Shown here piece by piece: positions 32,201-40,556 of a DNA stretch of 51,337 nucleotides. A program made the position numbers and the translations under genes. The first letter of the stretch is position 1; each line of letters begins with the position of its first letter. The notes under the pieces are model-generated. The model ran no database searches. It was given only the letters and a program-made list of their open reading frames with translations, and was not told the DNA's origin. This stretch comes from an uncultured Collinsella sp. (GTDB lineage: Bacteria; Actinomycetota; Coriobacteriia; Coriobacteriales; Coriobacteriaceae): positions 1 through 51,337 of the forward strand of contig URPJ01000016.1 of the NCBI GenBank assembly GCA_900549745.1, read 5' to 3'.

Positions 32201-33781
32201 TTAGGCGCCGTATGGGTTGCGGTCGCGTTCGATGCGTTGGCGGATGCGGCGGTACTCGATTATCAGCAGCACCAGGAGTAGGGCCATGATGGCTAGGTAG
32301 CTCACTACAGCGCCCATCAGACCCAGCAGCTTAATCAGGATCACCGGCAGCACCACGCTTACGGCGAAGCAGATCAGGTAGATCTTGGTGACGTCTCTAG
32401 CGTGGCGTAGCACCGTGATGATGGCGTAGATAAAGTCGATGGCCGCGGTGACGCCGCCGGCGACGACCATCAGCAGCGCCAGCGTACGGTAGCGCTCAAA
32501 GCTGAGGCCGTACATAAAGCTCATGAGGGGAATACCGGGACCTGCCATAAATGCGGCGCACATGCCGGTGATGACCACGATCAGCGCCATAACGGCAACA
32601 ATAATCAGGTCAAAGCGACGACGCTTGCGAGGATTAGCCCAAATGTTCGACAAGCGCAGGAGCTGCGGTTTATAGATAAATCCAATGCTCAGCAAAATAG
32701 CCTGCGCAGGAAAGAACAGGGCATTAAAGTACAGCTGATATTTGTATGCCAGCGTGCCTTCCATCACAAACTTGGGCATGCTCTCGATAAGGTTGAACAG
32801 GAACAGTGCACCAAAGAGCGGGGCGCACTGGACAAACAGGTGGCCGACCTCGCGCAGGCTCACGCGGCGCGATTTTTCGGTCTCGAGCAGGGCGAGCGGC
32901 GCGGTGACCAGCACGAGCGAGGCGATCGCGGTGACACCCATGTCCATGGCCGCGATGGGCATGCTGCGCGTGAGGAACAGCGCCACGCTGAAGACCGCGA
33001 TGACGCCGACGGAGCGTAGCGTTTGGCTCATTCCAGCCAAGTAGAGTTTGTCGGCCTGCTGCAGGCGGCCTTCGTACACGTCGGCGACGCCGTCGATGAC
33101 CTTATACAGGTAGACGCCCAGGCCGATCGTCGCCATCTGCGCGTCATAGCCGCGGGCGCTGCTATACATGAGGCCGCAGCCTAGGGCGAGCGCTCCGCAG
33201 ATCCAACGATTGAGCTGGTAGGAGGCGAAGGACGTCTTTTCGTCGATGTCCGAGACCTGGAAATTGCGCACGCCGTAGTTGCACGCGATCATGATGAGCG
33301 TGCCGGTGACAAAGGCGATGGAGAACTTGCCGGCTTCTTCGGCGCCCACGAGCTGTGTGGACACGATGGTGAGCAGCGGAAACGCCAAGCCCCACACGGC
33401 GGTGCCGAGAGCGTTCCAAAGGTAATCGCGGCGGGTGGCGTGCTCCTCGTATTCCGCTTCCTGCATGGAGAACCCGCCGCCGTAGACGGCGCCGAGCAGA
33501 CGGTTCCACCAAGCGTTGACCATGCGGCGGACGGGGCCGGGCTCCCGATCGCGTTCGCGCCGGCGACGTGTGGCTTGGCTGCTATCGGGCCCGCCGGCGT
33601 TGCGCTGACTCAGCTCTTGGATGCGTGCGAGTTCCTCGGCAGTGTGCGAGGCAGGGAAGAGGCCGTTCTCGATGCGGCCGCCCTGGGCCTTCGCGGCGCC
33701 GTCCTTCGATGCAGCGGGGTTGGAGGTGCCGTTGCGGCGGGCGATGGCGCGGCGAATGCTATCGAGGGGCGTGATACTCAA
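32201..33781 (-). CDS. Polysaccharide/lipid-linked oligosaccharide flippase (MOP superfamily)
   Basis: A 526-residue membrane protein with about 12-14 helices from residue 118 on, of the polysaccharide-export type, likely to flip an undecaprenyl-linked glycan. The first 115 residues are an unusual soluble, Arg/Gln-rich and probably disordered N-terminal extension. The start is taken as TTG at 33781 behind AAAGGA, since the next in-frame ATG is 86 residues later. Dedicated glycosyltransferases are not adjacent, but a WecA/TagO-like initiating transferase is encoded at 42023-43222. The cargo is unknown. Confidence 0.75.
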   Translation of the reverse strand: MSITPLDSIRRAIARRNGTSNPAASKDGAAKAQGGRIENGLFPASHTAEELARIQELSQRNAGGPDSSQATRRRRERDREPGPVRRMVNAWWNRLLGAVYGGGFSMQEAEYEEHATRRDYLWNALGTAVWGLAFPLLTIVSTQLVGAEEAGKFSIAFVTGTLIMIACNYGVRNFQVSDIDEKTSFASYQLNRWICGALALGCGLMYSSARGYDAQMATIGLGVYLYKVIDGVADVYEGRLQQADKLYLAGMSQTLRSVGVIAVFSVALFLTRSMPIAAMDMGVTAIASLVLVTAPLALLETEKSRRVSLREVGHLFVQCAPLFGALFLFNLIESMPKFVMEGTLAYKYQLYFNALFFPAQAILLSIGFIYKPQLLRLSNIWANPRKRRRFDLIIVAVMALIVVITGMCAAFMAGPGIPLMSFMYGLSFERYRTLALLMVVAGGVTAAIDFIYAIITVLRHARDVTKIYLICFAVSVVLPVILIKLLGLMGAVVSYLAIMALLLVLLIIEYRRIRQRIERDRNPYGA

Positions 33782-33961
33782 AGCGGAGTCCTTTCTATTG
33801 CTGCGCTTTAGTATAGACGCGACGGTGTTCGCTCGTGTTTTTGAACGGATTGTTCAATAATTTCGGCGGGCGGCTGTAATTTGTCGGTAAACGTGCGGTA
33901 TCCTGTTGAAGTTTTGTGACACCCCCGATGCCGCCCACGCGGTACCAAGGAGCTTCTACCT

Positions 33962-35533
33962 ATGGACGTCGCCGCATTCTTACTGGCTCTTGTGCCGATT
34001 ATTTGGCTGGTCGTGATGCTGCTGTGCTTTAAATGGCCAGCTTGGAAGGCCGCTATCGGATCGTTTGTCCTTTCGTGCTTGCTTGCCTTCGCATGGTGGC
34101 ACCTGCCGGCAGCGCAGATCGCGACCGCCTCGCTCGAAGGTTTTTTGATGGCTCTGTGGCCCATCGTCCTGGTGATCATCGCCGCGGTGTTCACGTATAA
34201 CCTGTGCGTTCGTACGGGCGCCATGGACGTGATCGGCAGCATGATCACCTCCATCAGCAGCGACCGCCGTCTGCTGGCGCTGCTCGTGGCTTGGTGCTTC
34301 GGTGGCTTTATGGAGGGCATGGCCGGCTTCGGTACCGCTGTCGCCATTCCCGCCGGCATGCTCGCGGGCCTGGGCTTTGAGGCCGTGCCTGCCGTGCTCA
34401 TCTGCCTGCTGGCCAACGGCGTGCCCACGCCCTACGGCTCCATCGGCATCCCCACGGTGTCCGTTGCCGACCTGGTGGGTTTGGATTCCCTTCACCTAGC
34501 GACCGTTCAGCTGGTGCAGCTCGCGCCGTTCTTTGTGGTGATGCCGCTATTTATTGTGCTGGTTGCGGGCCGTGTTGCCGATGACCAGGGCAATGCCGCG
34601 AGTGTGGGCGAGCGTCTGCACGGTGTTGCCGGCGTGGCGTTGCTCTCCGGCGTGTCGTTTGTCGGCGCGGCTCTGGTCGTTGCCATGTTTGTGGGCCCCG
34701 AGCTGGCCGTGGTCGTAGGATCCATCGTTTCGCTCGCGCTGACAGCTGCGCTTGCCATGCGTGCCGAGAAGTCGGGGCGTCTGGACGCACGCTTTCACAT
34801 GAATATCGAGGCGGGGGAGAAGCTCACCGTTAAGTCGGCGCTTTCGGCCTGGTCGTGCTTCATCCTGATCTTTGTGTTGCTGCTGGGCACGTCTAACCTG
34901 GTGCCCGCTGTACATGCCGCGCTCGCGCCGTTTGCGAGCCACGTGCAGGTGTATTGCGGTGAGAATCCCGGTACGCTTACGTTTTCGTGGATCAACACGC
35001 CGGGCGTCTGGATTTTCCTGGCGGCGTTTGCCGGCGGTGCCATTCAGGGTGCTTCGCCACGCATGATGGGCGAGGTGCTGGCCGCGACTGTGAAGCAGAT
35101 GATGCCGACGGTGATCACGATGCTTTCGGTGCTGGGCTGTGCCAAGGTGATGGGCTATGCGGGCATGATCTCTTCGATCAGCGCGTTCTGCATCGCCGTC
35201 GCCGGTGGGCTGTACCCGATTCTGGCTCCGTGGATCGGCGCAGTCGGTGCGTTTGTGACCGGCTCGGGCACGTCCTCGGGCATGCTGTTTGGCCCCATTC
35301 AGAGCCAGGCTGCCACTGCGCTGGGTGTGAGCGACTACTGGATGGTCGCGTTGAACGCCCTGGGCGTCGCCGCCGGTAAGATGATCTCGCCGCAGACCCT
35401 CGCCATTGGTCTTGCCGCCGTGCTCGTGCGCGGTAAGGATGCCGAACTCCTGGGCGCCGTCCTGCCCTACGCCGCCGGCATGCTGGTCCTGATGAGCGCC
35501 ATAGCCATGCTCGGCCAAGGCCTGCCGCTGTAG
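33962..35533 (+). CDS. lctP: L-lactate permease
   Basis: A 523-residue, 12-14-helix lactate/proton symporter of the LctP family. Family blocks include GGFMEGMAGFGTAVAIPAGML (residues around 117-137), NGVPTPYGSIGIPT, FAGGAIQGASPRMMGE and GAFVTGSGTSSGMLFGPIQ. It would import (or export) lactate or glycolate. AAGGAG in the leader precedes the ATG. PEP carboxykinase follows after 278 bases, which links lactate entry to gluconeogenesis or PEP metabolism, although palindromes separate the two genes. Confidence 0.93.
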   Translation: MDVAAFLLALVPIIWLVVMLLCFKWPAWKAAIGSFVLSCLLAFAWWHLPAAQIATASLEGFLMALWPIVLVIIAAVFTYNLCVRTGAMDVIGSMITSISSDRRLLALLVAWCFGGFMEGMAGFGTAVAIPAGMLAGLGFEAVPAVLICLLANGVPTPYGSIGIPTVSVADLVGLDSLHLATVQLVQLAPFFVVMPLFIVLVAGRVADDQGNAASVGERLHGVAGVALLSGVSFVGAALVVAMFVGPELAVVVGSIVSLALTAALAMRAEKSGRLDARFHMNIEAGEKLTVKSALSAWSCFILIFVLLLGTSNLVPAVHAALAPFASHVQVYCGENPGTLTFSWINTPGVWIFLAAFAGGAIQGASPRMMGEVLAATVKQMMPTVITMLSVLGCAKVMGYAGMISSISAFCIAVAGGLYPILAPWIGAVGAFVTGSGTSSGMLFGPIQSQAATALGVSDYWMVALNALGVAAGKMISPQTLAIGLAAVLVRGKDAELLGAVLPYAAGMLVLMSAIAMLGQGLPL

Positions 35534-35534
35534 T

Positions 35535-35672
35535 CGGCACTTAGGGACGTTCCTTATGTGCCGGCACTTTGGGAACGTCCCTAAGTGCCGGCATCCGGGG
35601 ACACTCCTTGAATGTTGTCTGTTCAAGAGTGTCCCCAATGACTAGTCGTTTAAAAGCGTCCCTAACGACTAG
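35535..35672. repeat. Family C palindrome cluster, copy 2 (three hairpins)
   Basis: Three consecutive palindromes follow lctP: a perfect 19-bp stem (35535-35553 with 35572-35590); GGGGACACTCCTTGAA with TTCAAGAGTGTCCCC (35597-35612 with 35622-35636, one bulge); and CTAGTCGTT with AACGACTAG (35642-35650 with 35664-35672). The core GGGGAC-nn-TCCTT recurs at 13118 and 48396-48435. Confidence 0.8.
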
Positions 35673-35721
35673 GCCGCTTGCCTGCGATTTTTGACCGTTG
35701 GGCGGGCGCTTCGCCGTTGCC

Positions 35722-35737
35722 GCAAAAACGTTTTTGC
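35722..35737. promoter_or_regulatory. LacI-type palindromic operator before pckA
   Basis: GCAAAAACGTTTTTGC is a perfect 16-bp palindrome centred on CG, the form bound by LacI/CcpA-family regulators. It lies 75 bases before the pckA start and just upstream of a possible -10 (TACAAC, 35746-35751). Catabolite or sugar control of pckA is plausible. Confidence 0.5.
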
Positions 35738-35811
35738 ATATCGGGTACAACGGGCTTTACGTGAGTAAAGTGCGCGCCGCGTCCACGTGTCGCGCTTTTA
35801 AAGGAGGCCCC

Positions 35812-37482
35812 ATGCCTGGTGTTACCCCTGCAGAAGTTCTGTCCAACTTTGGTATTGCGCTGGTCGAAGATCCCGCCGAGAATCAGCCCCGTCTGCTGGT
35901 CGATCTATCCGCCGCGGAGCTCGTCGAGCACGCCATCCGCCGCGAAGAAGGCCGCATGGCATCCAACGGCGCGCTGGTGATCGAGACGGGGGAGCGCACT
36001 GGTCGTTCCCCCAATGACCGCTTTATCGTTGACACCCCCGATGTTCACGACAAGATTGCCTGGGGTGCCGTCAACCGCCCGCTTTCTGCCGAGAGCTACG
36101 AGGCCATCAAGGCCGGTATCGTCAACTACCTCAACGAGCGCGATGTGTTCGTCACTCGCGGTATGGCCGGTGCCGATCGCAACCATACGCGTCGCCTGCT
36201 TGTCGCCTGCGAGCGTGCCAGCCAAGCGCTCTTTATTAAGCAGATGCTCGCCCGCCCGCTTGCCCGTGAAATCGCACGCACCGGCGAGCCGGACTTCTGC
36301 GTGCTCGCCGCTCCCGGCTACCAGTGCGATCCCGCCATTAAGGGCCTCAACTCCAGCGCCGCCGTGGTCATCAACTTCCAGGAGCGCGTGATTTTGGTTG
36401 CCGGCACCGGTTACTCCGGCGAAATCAAAAAGTCCATCTTCAGCGTCATGAATTACCTGCTGCCCGTCGAGGACGACGTGCTACCCATGCACTGCTCGGC
36501 CAGCATGGATCCCGTCACGCACGAGACCGCCGTGTTCTTTGGCCTTTCGGGCACGGGCAAGACCACGCTTTCGGCCAACCCCACGCGGCTGCTGATCGGC
36601 GACGACGAGCACGGTTGGTCCGACATGGGCATCTTCAACATCGAAGGTGGCTGCTACGCCAAATGCGAGGGCCTGGACGCGTTCCACGAGCCCGAGATCT
36701 TCAACGCTGTCCGCTTTGGCGCGATCTGCGAAAACGTGGTGCTCGACGAGAACCGCAAGCCCAACTACGACGACATCTCGATCACGCACAACACGCGCGT
36801 GGCATACCCTGTGGAGCACATTCCCAACGCGTGGACCAAGGGCATGGGCACCACTCCAAGCGTCGTGCTCTTCCTGACCTGCGATGCCTTTGGTGTGCTG
36901 CCGCCCATCTCACGCCTGACGGCCGATGCCGCCATGTACCACTTCGTGACGGGCTTTACGGCCAAGATCCCCGGCACCGAGGTCGGCGTCACCGAGCCCA
37001 CGCCCACGTTCTCTTCGCTGTTTGGCGAGCCGTTTATGCCGCTCGACCCCATGGTCTATGCCAAGATGCTCGGTGAGCGCATTGCCGACGGCCGCACGCG
37101 CGTGTACCTGGTCAACACCGGCTGGATCGGCGGCGGCTACGGCGTGGGTCATCGCATCGAGCTGGCCTACACGCGCTCGCTGGTCGCGTGCGCCCTCGAC
37201 GGCACCATCGAGGACAGCGAGTTCGTTCACGACGACATCTTTAACGTCGACATTCCCACGACGTGCCACGGCGTGCCCGATGGCATCCTGGTGCCGCGCC
37301 AATATTGGCAGAGCACCGCGCGCTACGACGAGGCCGCGCACAACCTGGCGGTGATGTTCGAGGAGAACTTCGAGAAGAAGTACTCTCACCTGCCCGAGTC
37401 CGTCAAAGCCGCCGGCCCGCACGCCCAGGTGTCCGCCGAGGCCCGTCATCGCGGCCGCGGCCTGCTGGGGCTCCGCCGCTAG
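35812..37482 (+). CDS. pckA: Phosphoenolpyruvate carboxykinase (ATP)
   Basis: Interconverts oxaloacetate + ATP and PEP + CO2 + ADP. In anaerobes it runs either gluconeogenically or in the CO2-fixing direction of succinate-type fermentation. The 556-residue protein has RTGRSPNDRF (substrate Arg), VAGTGYSGEIKKS with the active-site Lys, the kinase P-loop GLSGTGKTTLS, the metal Asp in IGDDEHGWSD, and GWIGGGYGVG near the C-terminus. AAAGGAGG sets the ATG at 35812. The open frame upstream is spurious because it includes the operator. It is followed by a Family A palindrome. Confidence 0.97.
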   Translation: MPGVTPAEVLSNFGIALVEDPAENQPRLLVDLSAAELVEHAIRREEGRMASNGALVIETGERTGRSPNDRFIVDTPDVHDKIAWGAVNRPLSAESYEAIKAGIVNYLNERDVFVTRGMAGADRNHTRRLLVACERASQALFIKQMLARPLAREIARTGEPDFCVLAAPGYQCDPAIKGLNSSAAVVINFQERVILVAGTGYSGEIKKSIFSVMNYLLPVEDDVLPMHCSASMDPVTHETAVFFGLSGTGKTTLSANPTRLLIGDDEHGWSDMGIFNIEGGCYAKCEGLDAFHEPEIFNAVRFGAICENVVLDENRKPNYDDISITHNTRVAYPVEHIPNAWTKGMGTTPSVVLFLTCDAFGVLPPISRLTADAAMYHFVTGFTAKIPGTEVGVTEPTPTFSSLFGEPFMPLDPMVYAKMLGERIADGRTRVYLVNTGWIGGGYGVGHRIELAYTRSLVACALDGTIEDSEFVHDDIFNVDIPTTCHGVPDGILVPRQYWQSTARYDEAAHNLAVMFEENFEKKYSHLPESVKAAGPHAQVSAEARHRGRGLLGLRR

Positions 37483-37497
37483 CGTCGCCTCAGACTC

Positions 37498-37534
37498 AAA
37501 ACCATCATAAAGGGGGCACCTTTGTGGTGGTTTT
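37498..37534. repeat. Family A palindrome, copy 3 (shortened loop)
   Basis: AAAACCATCATAAAGG (37498-37513) pairs with CCTTTGTGGTGGTTTT (37519-37534) through two G-U pairs. The loop is reduced to five bases from the usual nine. It follows pckA and may act as terminator. Confidence 0.8.
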
Positions 37535-37561
37535 GCTCGTGTGGATGACTCGGGTTACAAT
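37533..37561 (+). promoter_or_regulatory. Promoter of the B3/4-domain gene
   Basis: TTGCTC (37533-37538), 17 bases, then TACAAT (37556-37561). The -35 overlaps the right arm of the Family A palindrome. The predicted start near 37568 gives a 138-base leader. Confidence 0.6.
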
Positions 37562-37567
37562 ACGCCT

Positions 37568-37705
37568 GACATATCGTCCCCTTCTCCGGATGGGGACAGC
37601 GCAAGCGTTCTTGTGACGGCACCGTAGGACTTTGAAGGTGGCCGTTGTAAGGGCGCTTTTTGTTTAGGCGCCCTCACTCGGGCGCGCACAATGAAGGGAG
37701 AGCGT
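37568..37705 (+). promoter_or_regulatory. Structured 5' leader with alternative pairings
   Basis: Hairpins are GTCCCC/GGGGAC (37576-37581 with 37592-37597), ACGGC-ACC with GGT-G-GCCGT (37616-37623 with 37637-37645), and GGGCGC/GCGCCC (37651-37656 with 37668-37673). GCGCCC can instead pair with a second GGGCGC at 37680-37685, next to the ribosome site AAGGGAGAG. It matches no riboswitch or T-box that I recognise. Confidence 0.45.
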
Positions 37706-38425
37706 ATGAAGAGCTTTATTGCCGAGGATTCATTCTGGGAGCTGTTTCCGCAGGCAGCGGTCGGTGTTGTGGTCGTGGAGGGCATGAAGCCCACGGCTCA
37801 GATTCCTCAAGAGGACGTGGATGCGATTGCGGCGTTGCTCGACCGCGCCAATATCGATGCGGAGCGTCATCTGACCAGCGATACTATCAGCGAGAACGCA
37901 CCGGTCAAGGCATGGCGCGAGGCCTATCGTCTGTTCAAGACCAAAAAGGGCGCGCGTTGCTCAATCGAGAACCTGCTCAAACGCGTGCTCAAAGGCAAGC
38001 CGGTGGGCCACATTACGCCCGCGGTGGACATCTACAACACGGTGTCGTTGACCTACGCGCTGCCCGTCGGAGGCGAGGACCTACATGCGATCGAGGGAGA
38101 CCTTCGCCTGAAGGTGACCGACGGTGGCGATGCATTCTTGCCGCTTGGCGAGGAGGCGGACGATCCGACGCTGCCCGGCGAGCTCGCCTACATCGATGAT
38201 GCGGGCGCCGTGTGCCGCTGCTGGAACTGGCGCGACGGCGTTCGCACGGCGCTGTCCGACGATTCGGCCGAGGCGTTCCTGGCGATTGAGTGCGTGGAGC
38301 CCGAGCGGATGGGGGATTGCCAGGCCGCGATCGATCGCCTAGCCGAGCTGCTTGAGCGCTATCTGGGAGCGACGGTTGTCATTAAGACGCTTGTGACCCG
38401 CGACAATCCTTGCGTGGAGCTGTAG
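37706..38425 (+). CDS. B3/B4 tRNA-binding domain protein (solo B3/4)
   Basis: A 239-residue protein consisting of the B3/B4 domain found in the beta subunit of phenylalanyl-tRNA synthetase (COG3382). The core is around NLLKRVLKGKPVGHITPAVDIYNTVSLTYALPVGGEDL, followed by LRLKVTDGGDAFLPLG. Stand-alone members are thought to edit or hydrolyse misacylated aminoacyl-tRNA, but this is not established for this one. The ATG at 37706 has AAGGGAGAG at the right distance. An ATG five codons upstream is possible but poorly spaced. The long structured leader suggests regulation. A Family A terminator-like palindrome follows. Confidence 0.8.
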   Translation: MKSFIAEDSFWELFPQAAVGVVVVEGMKPTAQIPQEDVDAIAALLDRANIDAERHLTSDTISENAPVKAWREAYRLFKTKKGARCSIENLLKRVLKGKPVGHITPAVDIYNTVSLTYALPVGGEDLHAIEGDLRLKVTDGGDAFLPLGEEADDPTLPGELAYIDDAGAVCRCWNWRDGVRTALSDDSAEAFLAIECVEPERMGDCQAAIDRLAELLERYLGATVVIKTLVTRDNPCVEL

Positions 38426-38451
38426 CGGCGCCTAGAACCTATTGATGCCCC

Positions 38452-38492
38452 AAACCACCACAAAGGTGCCTGTCCCCTTTGTGGTGGTTTTT
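38452..38492. repeat. Family A palindrome, copy 4
   Basis: AAACCACCACAAAGG (38452-38466) pairs perfectly over 15 bp with CCTTTGTGGTGGTTT (38476-38490), followed by TT. The loop is in GGTGCCTGTCCCC orientation. It is a good terminator candidate for the B3/4 gene. Confidence 0.9.
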
Positions 38493-38529
38493 ATGTTGAT
38501 GGGTTAACAAATGGGGTATTTGGGTACGA

Positions 38530-38570
38530 GTGTCGCCTTATGCGACTAAGATGTTTACCCGTTAGCATTA
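38530..38570. promoter_or_regulatory. Possible MarR operator/promoter
   Basis: GTCGC-CTTAT-GCGAC (38532-38546) is a short palindrome 50 bases before the MarR start, flanked by GGGTA and TACCC. MarR proteins usually repress their own genes at such dyads. Confidence 0.35.
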
Positions 38571-38595
38571 TGCAAGCGAAAGGCGGTCGTCTCCC

Positions 38596-39045
38596 ATGCA
38601 GCAGAGCGACGAGACACGTTTCGAGGACTTTGTCGGACTGATCAGCGGTCTCTACAAGGAGATCCAGCGCATTAAGACGTCTGAGGGCGCAAGGCTGGGT
38701 CTCAAGGGCTCCGACGTTATGTGCCTGTACTATCTTGAGCGCAGCAAGGACGGCCTGACTGGTGCCGACCTGGCTCGCATGGCAGGCGTGACCCGCGCCG
38801 CCGTCTCGCGTACGCTCGCGCATCTGGAGGAGGGCGGCTACGTCGAAGTCGATGATTCGGGCGATGCCGCCGTTAAGTATCGTGCTCCGGTTCGCCTGAC
38901 CGCTCTGGGCGGCGAGAGCATGAGCGAGGCGGACCGCATCATTCGCGAGGTGCTCGATACCACCGGTAAGGCTATGGGTGTGGAGCAGCGCGAGCAGATG
39001 TATGCGTCGCTGCGTACGATTCTCGACACCCTGCGCGAGATCTAA
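38596..39045 (+). CDS. MarR-family transcriptional regulator
   Basis: A 149-residue dimeric winged-helix regulator. N- and C-terminal helices (residues 1-35 and 115-149) form the dimer interface. The recognition helix is TRAAVSRTLAHLEEGGYV, and the wing is DDSGDAAVKYRAPVRLTALG. MarR proteins respond to small phenolic or lipid ligands or oxidants. The neighbouring DegV gene 119 bases downstream hints at a lipid-related target, as FabT-type MarR proteins control fatty-acid genes, but that is only an inference. A weak AAAGG is placed 12 bases before the ATG. Confidence 0.88.
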   Translation: MQQSDETRFEDFVGLISGLYKEIQRIKTSEGARLGLKGSDVMCLYYLERSKDGLTGADLARMAGVTRAAVSRTLAHLEEGGYVEVDDSGDAAVKYRAPVRLTALGGESMSEADRIIREVLDTTGKAMGVEQREQMYASLRTILDTLREI

Positions 39046-39164
39046 GGCCGCCAAGGCATTTGCTTCCCATTAACAACTGCATAGTCCCGTTTGAGCGCGT
39101 ATACCGTGCCGGGGCATTGCTGTCAAAATTCCCCGCGCGAGCTCCGCGCAAGAAAGGATTTGTT

Positions 39165-40019
39165 ATGTCCATTCGTATTATTACCGATTCCGCAAGCGAT
39201 ATGTCGCCGGCGGAGCACCCCGCTCTGCGTGTTTTGCCGCTGTCCGTCACCTTTGGCACCGATGTGTATATGGATGGCGTCGACATCGATCACCAGCGCT
39301 TTTACGAGATGCTCGTGGAGCGCGATGAGCTGCCCAAGACCGGCCAGGTCAACCCGTACGCGTTTTCGCAGGCGATTGCCGAGGCACGTGAGGCCGGCGA
39401 CGAGGCAGTGATTATTACCGTGGGCGCCAAGCTTTCGGGCACCAATCAGAGTGCCCGTACCGCACTTGCCGAGGCGCCGGGCGGCGACGTGTTCGTGGTG
39501 GACAGCAATAACGTCACCCTGGGCGAGCGTGTCCTGGTCGAGTATGCGTTGCGCTTGGTGGACGAGGGCCGTAGTGCGGCCCAGATCGCGGCGGCCGTCG
39601 AGGCAGTCCGTGACCGCGTGGTGGTTATCGGTCTGCTCGAGACGCTGGAGTACTTGGTGCGCGGCGGTCGCCTGTCTGCTGCGGCCGGCGCTGTGGGCAC
39701 GTTGCTCAACGTAAAGCCCGTTGTGGCCGCCGAGGACGGCCTGATCGTGCAGCTGGGCAAGGCGCGCGGTTCCAAGAACGGTCGTAACCTGCTCAACCAG
39801 AAGGTAGAAAAGGCGGGCGGCGTCGACTTTTCCATGCCGCTGGCGCTGGGCTATACAGGCCTTTCGGACGCCGTGCTCAAGAAATATATCGAGGACAGCG
39901 CGGCACTGTGGGCCGGTCACACCGAGGGCGAGCTGTCCATCCACACCATTGGCGCCACCATCGGCACCCACGTGGGCCCCGGCGCCGTAGCCGTAGCCTT
40001 CTTCCGCCCCGCCAACTAG
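39165..40019 (+). CDS. DegV-family fatty-acid-binding protein
   Basis: A 284-residue DegV/FakB-type lipid carrier. RIITDSASDMSP is the N-terminal Ser-containing motif, KTGQVNPYAF the ligand loop, VGAKLSGTNQSART the canonical SGT motif (intact here, unlike the paralogue at 3127-3987), VDSNNVTLGERVLVEYA, and LEYLVRGGRLSAAAG before the C-terminal domain. It probably hands exogenous fatty acids to a FakA kinase encoded elsewhere. AGAAAGGA precedes the ATG at 39165. A Family A palindrome follows the stop. Confidence 0.92.
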   Translation: MSIRIITDSASDMSPAEHPALRVLPLSVTFGTDVYMDGVDIDHQRFYEMLVERDELPKTGQVNPYAFSQAIAEAREAGDEAVIITVGAKLSGTNQSARTALAEAPGGDVFVVDSNNVTLGERVLVEYALRLVDEGRSAAQIAAAVEAVRDRVVVIGLLETLEYLVRGGRLSAAAGAVGTLLNVKPVVAAEDGLIVQLGKARGSKNGRNLLNQKVEKAGGVDFSMPLALGYTGLSDAVLKKYIEDSAALWAGHTEGELSIHTIGATIGTHVGPGAVAVAFFRPAN

Positions 40020-40030
40020 CTTTCCGGTCA

Positions 40031-40069
40031 AAACCACCACAAAGGGGACAGGCACCTTTGTGGTGGTTT
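40031..40069. repeat. Family A palindrome, copy 5
   Basis: AAACCACCACAAAGG (40031-40045) pairs perfectly with CCTTTGTGGTGGTTT (40055-40069). The loop is in GGGGACAGGCACC orientation, opposite to copies 4 and 6. It separates degV from the MGMT-family gene. Confidence 0.9.
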
Positions 40070-40098
40070 ATGCTTTTCCGGGTGGAAGGGAGCGAGCA

Positions 40099-40419
40099 AT
40101 GGCGTCTGAGGGCTTTTTTGAACGGGTGTACGAGGTGGTCGAGCAGATCCCCGAGGGGATGGTCGCCACGTATGGCCAGGTGGCGCTGCTTGCCGGTCGT
40201 CCACGAAGTGCGCGGTACGTGGGGTATGCCCTGCATAGTAATCCGCGCCCCGGCGAGATTCCCTGTCACCGCGTGGTGTTTGCCGACGGGCACATATGCG
40301 AGGGCTTCGCTTTTGGCGGTCCCGATGCTCAACGTGAGCTTTTGCTAGGGGAGGGTGTGGCGTTTAAGGACGATGTACACGTCGACTTGGCCGCCTGTCG
40401 CTGGCCTGCCGGACTCTAG
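40099..40419 (+). CDS. MGMT-family DNA-binding domain protein (Ogt-like, short form)
   Basis: A 106-residue protein made only of the C-terminal domain of O6-alkylguanine-DNA alkyltransferase. The helix-turn-helix segment is TYGQVALLAGRPRSARYVGYALHSNP, and the acceptor motif is IPCHRVV with the reactive Cys present. Alkyltransferase-like (ATL) proteins of similar size replace this Cys with Trp, so this one could still accept alkyl groups from damaged guanine. AAGGGAG precedes the ATG at 40099. It is flanked on both sides by Family A palindromes. Confidence 0.87.
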   Translation: MASEGFFERVYEVVEQIPEGMVATYGQVALLAGRPRSARYVGYALHSNPRPGEIPCHRVVFADGHICEGFAFGGPDAQRELLLGEGVAFKDDVHVDLAACRWPAGL

Positions 40420-40435
40420 CGGCTCTGCCGTGGTC

Positions 40436-40476
40436 AAAACCACCACAAAGGTGCCTGTCCCCTTTGTGGTGGTTTT
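40436..40476. repeat. Family A palindrome, copy 6
   Basis: AAAACCACCACAAAGG (40436-40451) pairs perfectly over 16 bp with CCTTTGTGGTGGTTTT (40461-40476), in GGTGCCTGTCCCC loop orientation. The flanking TTTT makes it a likely terminator for the MGMT-family gene. Confidence 0.9.
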
Positions 40477-40556
40477 CCGTTGCAGGTTTACCGGAGCTAA
40501 CTTATGGAGAAGCTATGACGGCGCATATTGATGCTAGAAAGTAAACCACGGTGAAC

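Noticed and set aside
37576..37597. GTCCCC/GGGGAC hairpin in the B3/4 leader considered as a fourth repeat-family copy
   Set aside because: It shares only six bases with Families A and C and lacks their arms, so it is treated as part of the leader structure.
40515..40544. Nine-codon frame MTAHIDARK preceded by GGAGAAG
   Set aside because: Too short to support from one sequence. It ends 13 bases before the -10-like box of the candidate small RNA and could be chance.
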